Source: Argyresthia goedartella (lineage: Eukaryota > Arthropoda > Insecta > Lepidoptera > Argyresthiidae). From it: a DNA stretch of 64,000 nucleotides. Location: NCBI GenBank assembly GCA_949825045.1, contig OX463814.1, forward strand, positions 37,528,383 through 37,592,382. Reading direction: 5' to 3'. Both the position numbers and the translations under genes were made by a program. Under the pieces are notes generated by a model. That model was given only the letters and a program-made list of their open reading frames with translations. It was not told the origin of the DNA and made no database searches. Below are positions 43,138 through 53,002 of this stretch, piece after piece; position 1 is the first letter of the stretch; every line of letters starts with the position of its first letter.

Positions 43138-43690
43138 TTCACTTGTTTTTGAGGGAGACAACTCCGGTATTACCATCCTTTCCAAGATAGACGTCTGTTA
43201 TTCGGCTCAAAGTCCATTTCCCGGGGGCCATGATGTCCACTTTGTTAATAACGACATTGCCTACTTCCAAGTTCTTTGCCGGATATCTCCACTGCAATCT
43301 TGTTTGAAGTAGTTGCAGATAGTCGCTGGATCATTACTTCCAGATGAGTTTGTTCATTGTCTGAACCATTTGCCATCGGTTTGATAAGTTCAAGTGGTCA
43401 GGTTCCAACTTAGGACGTGATAAAATCGGACCTCCCACTAGAAACTATCCCGGTGTGAGGATGTCATCATCTGGACTCTCTGATAGGGTACACAATGGCC
43501 TTGAATTTAGACAGGCTTCAATTTGATAGAGTAACGTAGTGAACTCCTCGTACGTTAACCTTTGCTCTCCCAGGACACTCTTGAGATGGTACTTGAAGCT
43601 GTTGACAGCTGCTTTCCAAAGTCCTCCTAATAGCCAGGCGGCAGCGTTGAAGTGCCAGTTGATGCCATCTCATTGATGTCTTGAATAGCC
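43138..43690 (-). pseudogene. BEL/Pao integrase C-terminal part, decayed
   Basis: On the minus strand, 43660-43440 reads GGLWKAAVNSFKYHLKSVLG, then EQRLTYEEFTTLLYQIEACL and NSRPLCTLSESPDDD, the region around the catalytic Glu of Pao integrases (the Trp-Glu of the GGLWE motif is Trp-Lys here). 43330-43140 reads LQWRYPAKNLEVGNVVINKV then GKWTLSRITDVYLGKDGNTG, the typical C-terminal extension. Frameshifts separate the pieces. The RT, protease and gag are absent: the sequence switches to a plus-strand LINE relic at about 43690. Homologous to 60856-61434 but clearly a different family. Confidence 0.75.
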
Positions 43691-44410
43691 TCAGGGTTGA
43701 TACTTAGAAGGATCATCATTATCATCATCACTAAAGCTGTAAATGACTACTTCATCAAAGTGGGAAAAAAACCTTGCAAATCTTATGTTTAATAAATAAG
43801 GCAAAACTGACCTCGAACTATGTAATTTAGCTACGGATACCAATACGCCAGCTAACTTCCTGTCCCTATCACCAAGAGATCCAATAAAAGTACTAAATAT
43901 ATAATAATAATAGACAGTGCTGCTGGTTTTGACAATATTGCTCCATTTTTTTTTAAATCTTACTGTAACTTTCTTTTTAAGTTTTGTTACTGGAGTATTT
44001 TCAGTGCCCTTCAAGATAGCACTCGTCTGTCCCATTTTTAAGGCAGGAGAATAGAACCTCCCTACTAACTACAGGCCAATTTCGCTCCTACTATCATTAT
44101 CTAAGGTCGTTTAGAAATTAGTAAATAAAAGGCTTTTACATTATCTTGAGAGTCAAAATCTTTTCGCTAACAATCAATTTTGCTTCAGAGAACATCGCTC
44201 AAGTGAAGACGCAGTCCTAAAGTTAACTAGCCTTATAATAGAGTTTCTGGATAGAGGGCAAAAGTATGTGGGAATGTTACTTGACCTCTAGAAGGCCTTT
44301 GACACAGTGTCTGTCCCAATACTTCTTACGCGGCTTAAAACGTAGGTGACAGAGAGGTAGCCTTGACTTGGTTTGAGAGCTATTTAATTGGCAGGCGAAT
44401 GAATGATTTA
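43690..44410 (+). pseudogene. LINE reverse transcriptase relic, plus strand
   Basis: One frame reads AVNDYFIKVGKNLANLM, later CPIFKAGE, NYRPISLLLSLSKVV, KLVNKRLLHYLESQNLFANN, LKLTSLIIEFLDRGQKYVGM and KAFDTVSVPILLTRLKT: the front half of a Jockey/CR1-type RT domain. At least seven in-frame stops. It ends before the YADD motif. The minus-strand 114-codon open frame at 44035-43691 is a shadow of this. Confidence 0.7.
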
Positions 44411-44689
44411 CTTGATAAATAGTATAACACAACTTGTATCTATCTACTTACATAAAATATATGTGTGCGTGTACTATTGAACAACTGTCTACCACACTAT
44501 ATAGGTATAAAAACACACATTTCTTACCTAAGTTAAGTTTAGATTTATTGTTATTGCTTTCATAATTCACTTTGTTTTATGCAAATCACACGCTGTATCA
44601 GTCAGAGTTGATGGAGGGGTGTCCGGTACTAGCTAACCCGACTGTCACATTTTTACAAAGATTATATTAGAAACATTGTTTGTCCCTAG

Positions 44690-44781
44690 GTCTCGTGTGC
44701 GGAAAGATCCGTTCTGAAATGCCGCCAACAATGCGAGCTTCAGAGGACGGAGACGGATTTTATTTTTCCATGTTTTCACAC
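44690..44781 (+). CDS. Snmp2: Sensory neuron membrane protein 2 (CD36 family), internal exon 5
   Basis: A short exon of 92 bases. With one base from exon 4 it gives [20 protein letters not shown] then [11 protein letters not shown]. The acceptor is tgtccctag (AG at 44688-44689), the donor is cac|gtaagt, phase 0. LVCGK supplies a conserved ectodomain Cys, and the GFYFSMFSH ending is what SNMP2 shows before the NRTExGPYEM segment. The preceding intron is 7.6 kb and holds the env-bearing Pao fragment. No internal stop. Confidence 0.86.
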
Positions 44782-44810
44782 GTAAGTAAATGATTACAAA
44801 TTATAATAAT

Positions 44811-45085
44811 GACGTAATTAAAAACTTAAAAACCCGACGGCGCGGCGGTACATTAAAAAGCATAAAACAAGCAGATAAATGTAATTATTGAGATTTCACA
44901 AAAGTACTGTCAGTGTTAAATTAAACTAAATGCAGGTGGAAACCACTTAGTACATTAATTGGACCCGCATTTAAATTAAATTTAACTTAACACTGTAAAA
45001 TCATTATTTGATCGAAGTCTTATCTGCTTGTTTTTAGCTTTTTAGTGTACCGCAGTCGGAATAAATTGTTTAATTACGTCATTTA
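44811..45085. repeat. Foldback MITE of about 275 bp
   Basis: The ends mirror: aatgacgtaattaaaaactt then aaaacccgacggcg and cggtacattaaaaagc at the left; gctttttagtgtaccgcagt then cggaataaattg and tttaattacgtcattt at the right. It lies 30 bp after the exon 5 donor. A related, partial copy is at 14560-14650. Confidence 0.75.
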
Positions 45086-45545
45086 TTTTCTCCTTTTTAG
45101 TACAAAATCACGAAACATTTATAAATGCTTAGTTTAAAACTAAGCTGTGTTATTCATAGCTTGTGCGAGAAAAGTCATTGACATTCACACCAGACGAATC
45201 TGACGAATGACGTATCATGTATCAAAATCGGGTGAGCCGTTGGGTAGTTACGAGGGTTACAAGTTACAGGTTATAGAGTTGTTTTTGAACCCTAGAGGAG
45301 TACAGTCAATTTATTAAACAAAAAACTTTTTTTTATATTTTTAGACAACTTTTCAAATTAAAATTATCCTTACTTACACGTTACTTTAACGCGCGCAACG
45401 CTCATATTATTTTCTGTCGTTTGCGGCTCGCAGCGCGTTGAGTGCAAGGATGACCGAATGCGCCTAGAAATTTAGAATTTACAAGGTGACGTAAAATGCG
45501 AATAAAAAAAAGGAAAAGTAGTTTTTTCAATTTTTATTTTAACTT

Positions 45546-45712
45546 CCTCTGTGGCTTTGCCTACCATTCGAAAGCTCCTGAGTTCGATCCCCGGCTGGGT
45601 ATAAAAGGAAAAATCCCAGATCTTTGACGTCGCTGTTTCTGGTTCCCACGACACAGGGTATCCTAATGTAGGGCCAGAAGCAATTTATGTGCCTGTATAT
45701 AAATGTTTATTT
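45546..45712 (+). repeat. tRNA-derived SINE, family 2 (short head)
   Basis: ctctgtggctttgcctacca, box B gagttcgatcccc, then gacgtcgctgtttctggttc and acacagggtatcctaatgta. The head has lost about 10 bp of the box A region. Confidence 0.82.
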
Positions 45713-45779
45713 TACGTATTTATTTATTTCCATAAATCATATTCACTTTTGGCTAGGGCTCCAAAAATATCCCTGTTTA

Positions 45780-46360
45780 TACAAACAAACACGTGACCCT
45801 CCTCTTTTCCGCTTCGCTGCAATTGGATAAAACAAACTTAGTGTCACATCTTTCTCCATGCAGAGGTACAGATGCGCCCACGTTTTGCTAGGTATTCAAT
45901 ACTACTTCTTAGCGTATATATAAACTCCTTGACCTGTGAAGTTGCATGTCAGGTATGTACAGTTTATAAAATCTTAGAAGTGATGTGATAGATAACCTAA
46001 AACTTCATAAAATTGGTCATTCACGCCCTAAAAGACCTATACCAACATCCAATTTAATTATCGCGAATGCTGTGGCTTACCATATAACACCAATCGCAAA
46101 ACTGGTATCGCTAACTATCGTGGTACAAGGCCTACGAATCAACTGGTACTATACGAGATTCTAGCGATGCCAGTTTGCATGGTAGGCGACAGATTCAGCG
46201 ATACTTAAATAACAATATAAGACATTCTGGTAAAGGTCAGTGAATGCAGCGAATGACCTTTGTTGCCACGTTATTTGGCAGATAGTATAGAAGAGTTTTC
46301 ATCGTCATTCAATTCACAAATGTTCAAAGGGAGTACATATGTAATGTACATGGTATAAAG
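45780..46360. other. Intron 5 sequence with repeat scraps
   Basis: 45808-45830 and 45840-45900 are minus-strand scraps of the repeats also seen at 11470-11600. The rest is unassigned, with an imperfect inverted region around 46085-46190. Confidence 0.35.
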
Positions 46361-46364
46361 TCAG

Positions 46365-46450
46365 TCAACATTTCTTTATTACTGTAGATATTTAAATGTA
46401 ATAAGAAAACATAATTTTTTGACTTTTCTTCACATTGGACTACTGTGGGA
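46365..46450 (-). repeat. LINE 3' end, decayed, minus strand
   Basis: taaagtcagtcaacatttct, ttactgtagatatttaaatg and cttttcttcacattggacta resemble the tails at 19034-19135 and 26140-26225. Confidence 0.5.
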
Positions 46451-46503
46451 TAAGCAGGGCTAAGCAACTCAACAGATTGATTTTTCTTTTAAAAATTGTT
46501 TAT

Positions 46504-47060
46504 GTTTAAGGGTGATACGAAAAAAATATGGGGTTTTTTTTGAATTTATTTACTCCCTTATAAAGTCATCTACAAATTTGGTGTTTAAGTTAACGTTTAT
46601 GAGTATCAAGACTCTCACTGAAGGAAAACGCGATTGGATGAAATTTTCTCTATAAAATTTAATTACGTAAAGACCTCTAAATTGTTTTATTTTTCATGTT
46701 GTCCTGAAATCGTCACAAATTTCATTGCGAAATTGCATTGAAAATGTGAATTTTATATATTAGTAAACTCTCCTTAAAAAAAGTTTAGAAAAAATAGCGT
46801 TAAAATACTATTTTTAATTTGTGGCCAGAACTGTAAACAGACAACTGTCATTTTCTAGAACAAAACCGTTGACATTCATATTATATTTTATGTACTGGAA
46901 AATACAGTTCATTGTTTACATTTCTCGCCTCAAATAAAAAATTCCACTTTAGTTTGAGTCGAGCTCATTGTTTGCGCTCTCTTTTCTTTCTCATGTGGAA
47001 GTAATTAAGGTTGTCACTTTCGTATTCCTTTTAAATATAATTTTTCGTATCACCTTAAAC
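46504..47060. repeat. Non-autonomous DNA element, 557 bp, copy 1
   Basis: Bounded by gtttaagggtgatacgaaaa and its mirror ttttcgtatcaccttaaac. The interior includes ggaaaacgcgattggatgaa and gtttgagtcgagctcattgt, both repeated in the second copy at 47317-48710 in the same order and orientation. Confidence 0.8.
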
Positions 47061-47316
47061 GTAGTAAGCGGGAATAAATAATTATAAAATTACGAACAGT
47101 GAGTTATGTGTTAAGTTAGATTAACCCCATATATTTTCATACAAAGACGTGCTAAGGCACATAAAGATATGCGTCATAGAGCCCTCTAGAGGGAATCTAG
47201 CCGCCATAAGACCGGAGTGGAGAGCTATAGCTCATACCAAAGACCGTGACTTTGAGACTCTAGCGCGCTGAGAGTGATTCCAAGCGCGATGAAATAATAG
47301 CCCGACCACCTGCGCA
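47061..47316. other. Spacer between two element copies
   Basis: No gene; contains a 12-bp palindrome ccctctagaggg near 47198. Confidence 0.4.
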
Positions 47317-47887
47317 AAAGGTGATAAAAAAAAAACTTTTCAAATACATTTACTCCACTATAAAGACATTTACGGATTACATTTTTTGGGTAGGTAAATG
47401 TTTATTGAGTATTTTATTCAGATTCACATTGAGGGAAAACGCGATTGGATGACATTTTCCCTTTATAATTAAATTACGAAAATATATCTAAATTGTTTAA
47501 TTTTTTCCTGTTATTCAGAACTCCTAACTTATTTGATTGCGGAATTGCATTCAAAATGTGGATATTATGTATGCGTAAACGCGTGTTTCCGTAATATACA
47601 AGGCCATTACCCAGGGGTCTAAATTATAAATAAATATCGCGTATACTTAAATTAATACGTAAATTATCGCGTATACTTTGGAACGCAATATTTTCACTTA
47701 CGTCTTCCGAACTATATTTATTCCTCAGCATTACGCCGCAATCGTGTATACTTCGGAATGGTCTACGCCAATTTTATGGTTCCGTTATATACTGCGCTAT
47801 TGCCTAATGTAAATACTCGTGTTTATTAAATAAATATTTTTATGTGTATTTAAGTTTATATATCAGCGATTAATATCAGAGTTTAAG

Positions 47888-48133
47888 GGAAATATTAAAC
47901 CGCACATCAAAAAAACTGATTTTCACAGCAAATATCAGGGAAAACACTACGGTAGCTTAGGTGAAGGGTAAAGGGAACGAGCGAAGCGAAGTATCTTTCG
48001 TGTTAGGTTGAACATGTAAGAACAACAAAAAATACGTAATACAAATTTAAGAACAAATAAAATATTTAAAAAGTTTTTATTGAACCTTTTTTGCTGTGAA
48101 AATCAGTATTTTTGATGTGCTATTAAATAATAA
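47888..48133 (+). repeat. Palindromic MITE, unit 3
   Basis: Starts aaatattaaaccgcacatca, ends gtatttttgatgtgctatta; the interior has ggtagcttaggtgaagggta and acgagcgaagcgaagtatct. Nearly identical in mirror image to unit 4, about 14 bp away. Confidence 0.88.
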
Positions 48134-48146
48134 AATAACTGGAGCG

Positions 48147-48346
48147 ATTTTCACAGCAAAAAAGGGTCAATAAAAACACTTTAAATATTTTATTTGTTCT
48201 TAAGTTGGTATTACGTATTTTTGTTGTTCTTACATGTTCAACCTAACACGAAAGATACTTCGCTTCGCTCGTTCCCTTTACCCTTCACCTTAGCTACCGT
48301 AGTGTTTTTCCTGATATTTGCTGTGAAAATCAGTATTTTTATTTTA
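48147..48346 (-). repeat. Palindromic MITE, unit 4
   Basis: Starts gcgattttcacagcaaaaaa, ends gctgtgaaaatcagtatttt. The mirror of unit 3 over about 190 bp with only a few differences, giving a large near-perfect palindrome. It has lost the outer gcacatcaaaa part at its left end. Confidence 0.88.
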
Positions 48347-48859
48347 GACTTTGATAGCGTGCGTAAGATACACTGTATAGTTTGGAACTAAACTTTCGTA
48401 CGCATTCATTACAAACTATAGACGATTAGTTCGAAAAAATCTTGTATATTTTGTAGTTGCAGATGTGAGTATCAGCATTCCGAAATATACACGAGCAGTA
48501 CGCTATGGGAGCGTAATGGTCTTGTATACAACGGAAATACGCTGCGTAAACTCTCCTTGAAAATATTTATGACAAAATAGAGTAGTTATTTTATGTGGTT
48601 TGAGTGGTGTGGTTTGAGTCGAGCGCATTATCGCTTTTTTTATGTGGTAGTAATTATCGCTGTCACTTTCGTCCAGATTCGTATTCTCACCTTCACATAT
48701 CACCTTAACAACACCAATGGTGTACTCACATGCTCGCAATGTGCGAGGATCTTCACAAGTACGATTGGCTACATAATTAAGCTACAAGTGTGCGCACGAC
48801 TTCGGACTCAGAACAAATGAATACGTCGCAATGACCGAAATCGGTCGGACCACATCATA

Positions 48860-48965
48860 TTTTCATATAACACACACAAACACAGACACACACACACATA
48901 GCGTCACGCCTTTCCATACGAAGTGGTAGAGGCACGTTGAGCCCACGTTTAGCCAGTTATTCCAA
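48860..48965 (-). repeat. CA-rich microsatellite and reversed SINE family 3 tail
   Basis: 48868-48898 is an irregular acacac tract. 48900-48965 (cgtcacgcctttccatacga, ccagttattcc) is the reverse complement of the family 3 tail at 520-600. Confidence 0.55.
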
Positions 48966-49044
48966 ACGCCATTATACGTGACAAGTGGCTAGCCTAGCCT
49001 ACGAAACTTTGGAGTTATTACCATCACGATATGAAAATAAACAA

Positions 49045-49275
49045 GAGCTTCGTAGTCTAGGTTTAGTGCTCGCTTCTCACGAAGGGGATGAGGGTTCAAA
49101 TCCGGTGCTGACACGTATTATCAATGGGATATGTAATTTATCTTTAATACATTTATACGGACATTCTAACGTTGATAAAATACATCGTGAGTGAATCTTC
49201 AAATCTCCATAGCTGCTGCGACGGCGTAGGGCTAACCTCCAGTGACACATAATGGAGTATTGAATAACTGTCTCT
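49045..49275 (+). repeat. tRNA-derived SINE, family 3 (best head)
   Basis: gagcttcgtagtctaggttt, agtgctcgcttctcacgaag and gagggttcaaatccggtgct (box B-like ggttcaaatcc), then atcgtgagtgaatcttcaaa, ctccatagctgctgcgacgg and ggagtattgaataactgt. The clearest tRNA-like head of this family. Confidence 0.8.
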
Positions 49276-49399
49276 AATGGACTCTCTCTATTCAAGTGAC
49301 TGCAGCAGCAAAACCTTTGACAGTCAAGCAAAGACGTACTGGCGAGCTGTCGTCCTTCGTTAGGGAAATAGTGGCAGTATCACCTTAGTTTTATTTTAT

Positions 49400-49670
49400 T
49401 TAAGCAGTGGTTCGTGCAATCTGTCATACATAAGGTATCGATAAAAGCTAGTACTTTGAGATGCACATCCGGTTGCCACCTGCAGCCCAAATATTTAATT
49501 GGGTGTAAATTCCTTAACACAGATTACCTACTAATCAAGCTAGGATGTCAGCTCGTCTCCCTACCTAAATGTATACATGCATTTTTAAATCTGTACTATG
49601 ATATCTTTGTTCTTACCTTAATTTGTGTATATTTCCTTTGTGAGAAATAAATGATATTTGATTTGATCGA
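49400..49670 (+). repeat. Possible LINE 3' UTR with TTTGA tail
   Basis: Non-coding text ending agaaataaatgatatttgat ttgat, which looks like a polyadenylation signal followed by a short TTTGA repeat. Confidence 0.4.
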
Positions 49671-50722
49671 CTTCACGACGAAGGTTTCATACCAGATTAT
49701 TGTTGATTTATTCTGGAAATAATTTTTACTTGTTGTTGTACTATTTTAGTATATTCTAAACAGCCTTATTAATATACTGAAGCTAAAATCGGACGGTCGC
49801 TGAACGTCACCATAATTTAACAATTCTGTAATAAATTAAACAGACAAGGCTTCCCTGTCCCTAAATTTGTGAAATATATGGCGACGGGTCTAAAGTATTT
49901 TGAAACATTCCATTCAGAAAAAATTATTACAATCAACCATGCTTTTTATTAAATTGTATATAACACGCATAGATTAATTAATATAGTCACTCTTATATCA
50001 AAATTACTTGGTAATTCCAAGACAATAAATAGTACTAGACAGTAAAACCACAAGTAGTTTAATTCAGTTTAATAACTTGTGTTTATACCATGTTTACACT
50101 CTCTTAAAATAAGTTCAGACTAAGTTTCCAAGTAGGCCCATCTGTCTTAAAATATGTTGACAGTCAACAGTTGTCTTTATCCCTCTCTCTGAGCAGTACT
50201 TGTGGTTTTAAATTAATCTTTTGTTAGAGTGCTTGAATACAACACCTTTACAAGAATTATAGTTTAGCATCTTAGATGCTTTTAGTCCTTTCGGCGAGTA
50301 CCTACTTTGAGTTCAAAGATAAGTTTTCACTTAAAATTGTTGGATTAAAGAAAATAAGGTAGGTCCTGCACTCCTTTACCTATCAGGGTGCGCATGACTG
50401 AGTAGACATAAACTGCGACAACATGGCGCCCCTCTCCACTAGTCGCCGGCGTGACAGCGAGAATAATAATATCAAGATAACAGCCACATAACTATTTAAT
50501 TTTGTCTTACCCTGGTTATCCTTTATCTGTCAATAACTTGTCAAGCTTTTATCACGGATTATGGTTTCTTCTTTGATCGAAATACAAAGAAAGTTCAAAT
50601 GGTTCATGAACATATTTCATTTAAATTCTAGTCAACTATGCTATATGAGTTTTTGTATGAAGTCAAGCAATCGAAGTATGCTTGAACGTTTGAAAAAATC
50701 AAATTACGAAAGAGTTTTACTA
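49671..50722. other. Intron 5 sequence, no gene
   Basis: About 1 kb without recognised elements. Confidence 0.35.
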
Positions 50723-51060
50723 GACGGCCTCTGTGGCTTTGCAGTCCGAGACTCTGCCTCCCAAGAGCGAGGTGCTGGGTTCGATTCCCGTCTGAGGAGG
50801 AAGAAAAGTAATCCCCAGGTCTTTGTTGTTTGTTGTATGTGACGTCACGTTGCTGATTCTGGTATTCACGGTACAGGGTAAAAGGAAAGTTCTAACGGTG
50901 ATGAAAAACATTGTCAGGAAACCTTCATATCTTCATAGCTACGGCGATGGGCTAGTAACCTGTCACGCGAAATGGATTATTAAATAACTAGCTTAAAGTG
51001 AGCACAGTTTTGTCCTTCCACCCCGTATTGGACAAAGCTAGGCACTATGTATGTATGTGT
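50723..51060 (+). repeat. Hybrid SINE: family 2 head joined to family 3 tail
   Basis: 50723-50880 is a family 2 head and body (gacggcctctgtggctttgc, box B ggttcgattccc, gtgacgtcacgttgctgatt, cggtacagggta). At 50881 it switches to family 3 body: aacggtgatgaaaaacattg, tcaggaaaccttcat, acggcgatgggctag and ggattattaaataacta. It ends about 50 bp before exon 6. Confidence 0.75.
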
Positions 51061-51112
51061 TTATACTCGATATTTCCCGATATGTCTTTTAATGTTGATA
51101 TACTTGTTGCAG

Positions 51113-51330
51113 TTAAACCGCACGGAGTCCGGCCCCTACGAGATGGTGCGTGGCACACAAGACCTGAACCAGCTCGGCCACATAGTGTCCTTCGAGGGTC
51201 GTACCCACATGAGCGCGTGGAAGGACGAGTACTGTGGTCAACTCAACGGGTCAGACGCGTCGGTGTACCCGCCGATCAAAGATAATAGAGTTCCAGAGAG
51301 GCTGTACACGTTTGAGCCGCAGATTTGTCG
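51113..51330 (+). CDS. Snmp2: Sensory neuron membrane protein 2 (CD36 family), internal exon 6
   Basis: 72 codons plus two bases: [73 protein letters not shown]. The GPYEMVRGT, CxxxNGSDxxxxPP and LYTFEPxICR phrases are strong CD36-family landmarks; the two Cys (EYCG, QICR) are expected disulfide partners. Sequons NRT and NGS. The acceptor is ttgttgcag (AG at 51111-51112), the donor is cg|gtaagt, phase 2. The next exon is not present to the window end, so the following intron exceeds 12.6 kb. This exon is the best evidence for SNMP2 over SNMP1. Confidence 0.9.
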
Positions 51331-51349
51331 GTAAGTAATCACCTTTAGA

Positions 51350-52190
51350 TCCGTAATGACCACTTCCAATTTCGTCAGTTTTTCATTCTTGTGCCGATTC
51401 GACTAGTTCTCATTATGACATGGATCATAATGACACTTTACCATTTGACCGGTTTCCTAATTCGGCTTATTCCTCATTTGACCACAATCCATATTGACCA
51501 CTTCCCATTACGTCAGTTTTTCATTTATTTGCCGACTCGTCAAGTTCCCATTATGACCAGGAGCATGTCGCATGACACGTACCCATTCGGCTGATTCCCT
51601 ATTTTACCATATCCCATATTGACTACATCCCAAATCGTCAGTTTTTCTTCTATAATTCAAGAGCGAACACTCACTTTACTTCTTCCAACCTTCTCTCTCT
51701 AGATTTAATAACTATATGGGGCCTGCTCAAGAGTTACTTGAGGGAGAGAGAGCTTTAATGAAAGTATAAATCTTCCAATACGGGTAATTGAGAAGTGGTT
51801 ATATTGACAAGTGGTCAAATTAAGAAGTGTTCGAATTAGGAAGTGGTATCATTGGGAAGTGGTCAAATTAGGGAGTGGTCATATTGGAAAGTGGTCAAAA
51901 TGCGAAGTGATCGAATTTGGAAGTGGTAACATTGATGATTGGTAAAATAGAGAAGTGGTCCAATTGCGAAGTGTTCTATTCGGATGTTGTGAAATTGGGA
52001 AGTGGTAAAATTGGAAAGTGGTGAAATAGGAAAGTGATCAAATGAAGAAGTATCTGAATATGGAATGGTAAATTGGGAAGTGATAAAATTGGGAAGCGGT
52101 CAAATAGGGAATTGGGCAAATTTGGAAGAGGTCAAATTTGAAAGGTGCCGAAATGAGTAGTGGTCTAAACGGGAACTAGTCAATAAGAAC
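51350..52190. repeat. Degenerate 16-bp-period minisatellite in two inverted arms
   Basis: The right arm (about 51790-52180) is some 25 units of the type aaattgggaagtggtc, each 15-16 bp and variable. The left arm (51353-51650) is built of the complementary unit (gaccacttcccatatt) with a similar period and interspersed gtcagtttttcatt blocks. About 130 bp of non-repeated text separates them. The left arm begins 20 bp after the exon 6 donor. Confidence 0.85.
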
Positions 52191-52199
52191 CTTGGAATA

Positions 52200-52990
52200 A
52201 TGAGATGTGGGAATAATGGTTCTAAGGGATAAATTGGACCCAGTATGGTGGAATATGGCACGATGCTACAAATAGCATCGTACGATATTTCGTATATATA
52301 GCATAGCAAAGATAGGACCAGCCTACCTTTCTTTGTCCCTATGATACAAGATGGATCATTCATTCGTCGTACCCATTTTTTCCTGCGCCTAGCAGCAGCT
52401 CCATTGTCTCTGAGGGTTGGGCGGTGCTGGTATAAGTGCGAGATTACATAGAATAATCCAAGTACGATGGTAGAGTGAGGCTTCCCTAATATGCGGGTAA
52501 TAAGTGCCTCTTGAATCATCTACCTACTATAACTGGTTCTCTGTTGCATTACATAAAATTAAACGGAATACAATTTTTTGGCATAAATCCTTAAGCCATT
52601 TCAAAGCCATAAACATAGGAGTCATAAGCATTATAAAGTCTACAATTATACAGCATAAACATAAAAAAGAATAAAAATCATTACGCATCGTAGACAAAGA
52701 CATAAAAAGTATACTCCTAAAAAATAAATACTCAAATGCCGAACAAGAAAGTTGTTATAGTAAAAATTGTATGCGCTTCACAAGACAGTGCAAATGATAT
52801 TATAAAACCAAATGACTAGAAATTAACAAAGCAATCTATGGACGAAAACAACAACAACTTGTTATCGTCGTGTCGCACATTCAAGAATGGAAAATCAAGT
52901 GCGAATAATTAAAACAAACAAAGGAGCAGTGAAATTGGAAGGACTTAAGAGAAAAAGTGGTTTTCTGATAAAACTGATATTTTTGTAATA
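52200..52990. other. Intronic sequence, no gene
   Basis: A 139-codon minus-strand frame (52519-52100) runs into the minisatellite and is not convincingly coding. The rest is AT-rich. Confidence 0.35.
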
Positions 52991-53002
52991 AATATGCACT
53001 AA

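Larger units (their letters stand above)
47585..48543. repeat. Foldback element nested in copy 2
   Basis: gtttccgtaatatacaaggc (47585 on) mirrors the text ending at 48543 (cttgtatacaacggaaatac). Internally, cgtatactt(t/c)ggaa-type blocks recur several times near both ends. It is itself interrupted by the MITE pair 47888-48346. Confidence 0.65.
47317..48710. repeat. Non-autonomous DNA element, copy 2, interrupted
   Basis: The left part (47317-47585) repeats ggtgataaaaaa, ggaaaacgcgattggatgac and gcggaattgcattcaaaatg. The right part (48545-48710) repeats aaactctcctt, gtttgagtcgagcgcatt and atatcaccttaa. The two parts are separated by a nested foldback at about 47585-48543. Confidence 0.75.

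Noticed and set aside
43691..44035. 114-codon minus-strand open frame
   Set aside because: The plus strand of the same interval encodes a recognisable LINE RT relic; the minus frame is its shadow.
52100..52519. 139-codon minus-strand open frame, part faintly like a PIF/Harbinger transposase start (RRRKKWVRRMN)
   Set aside because: Half of the frame is the degenerate 16-bp minisatellite and no further transposase motif is present; similarity is too weak.
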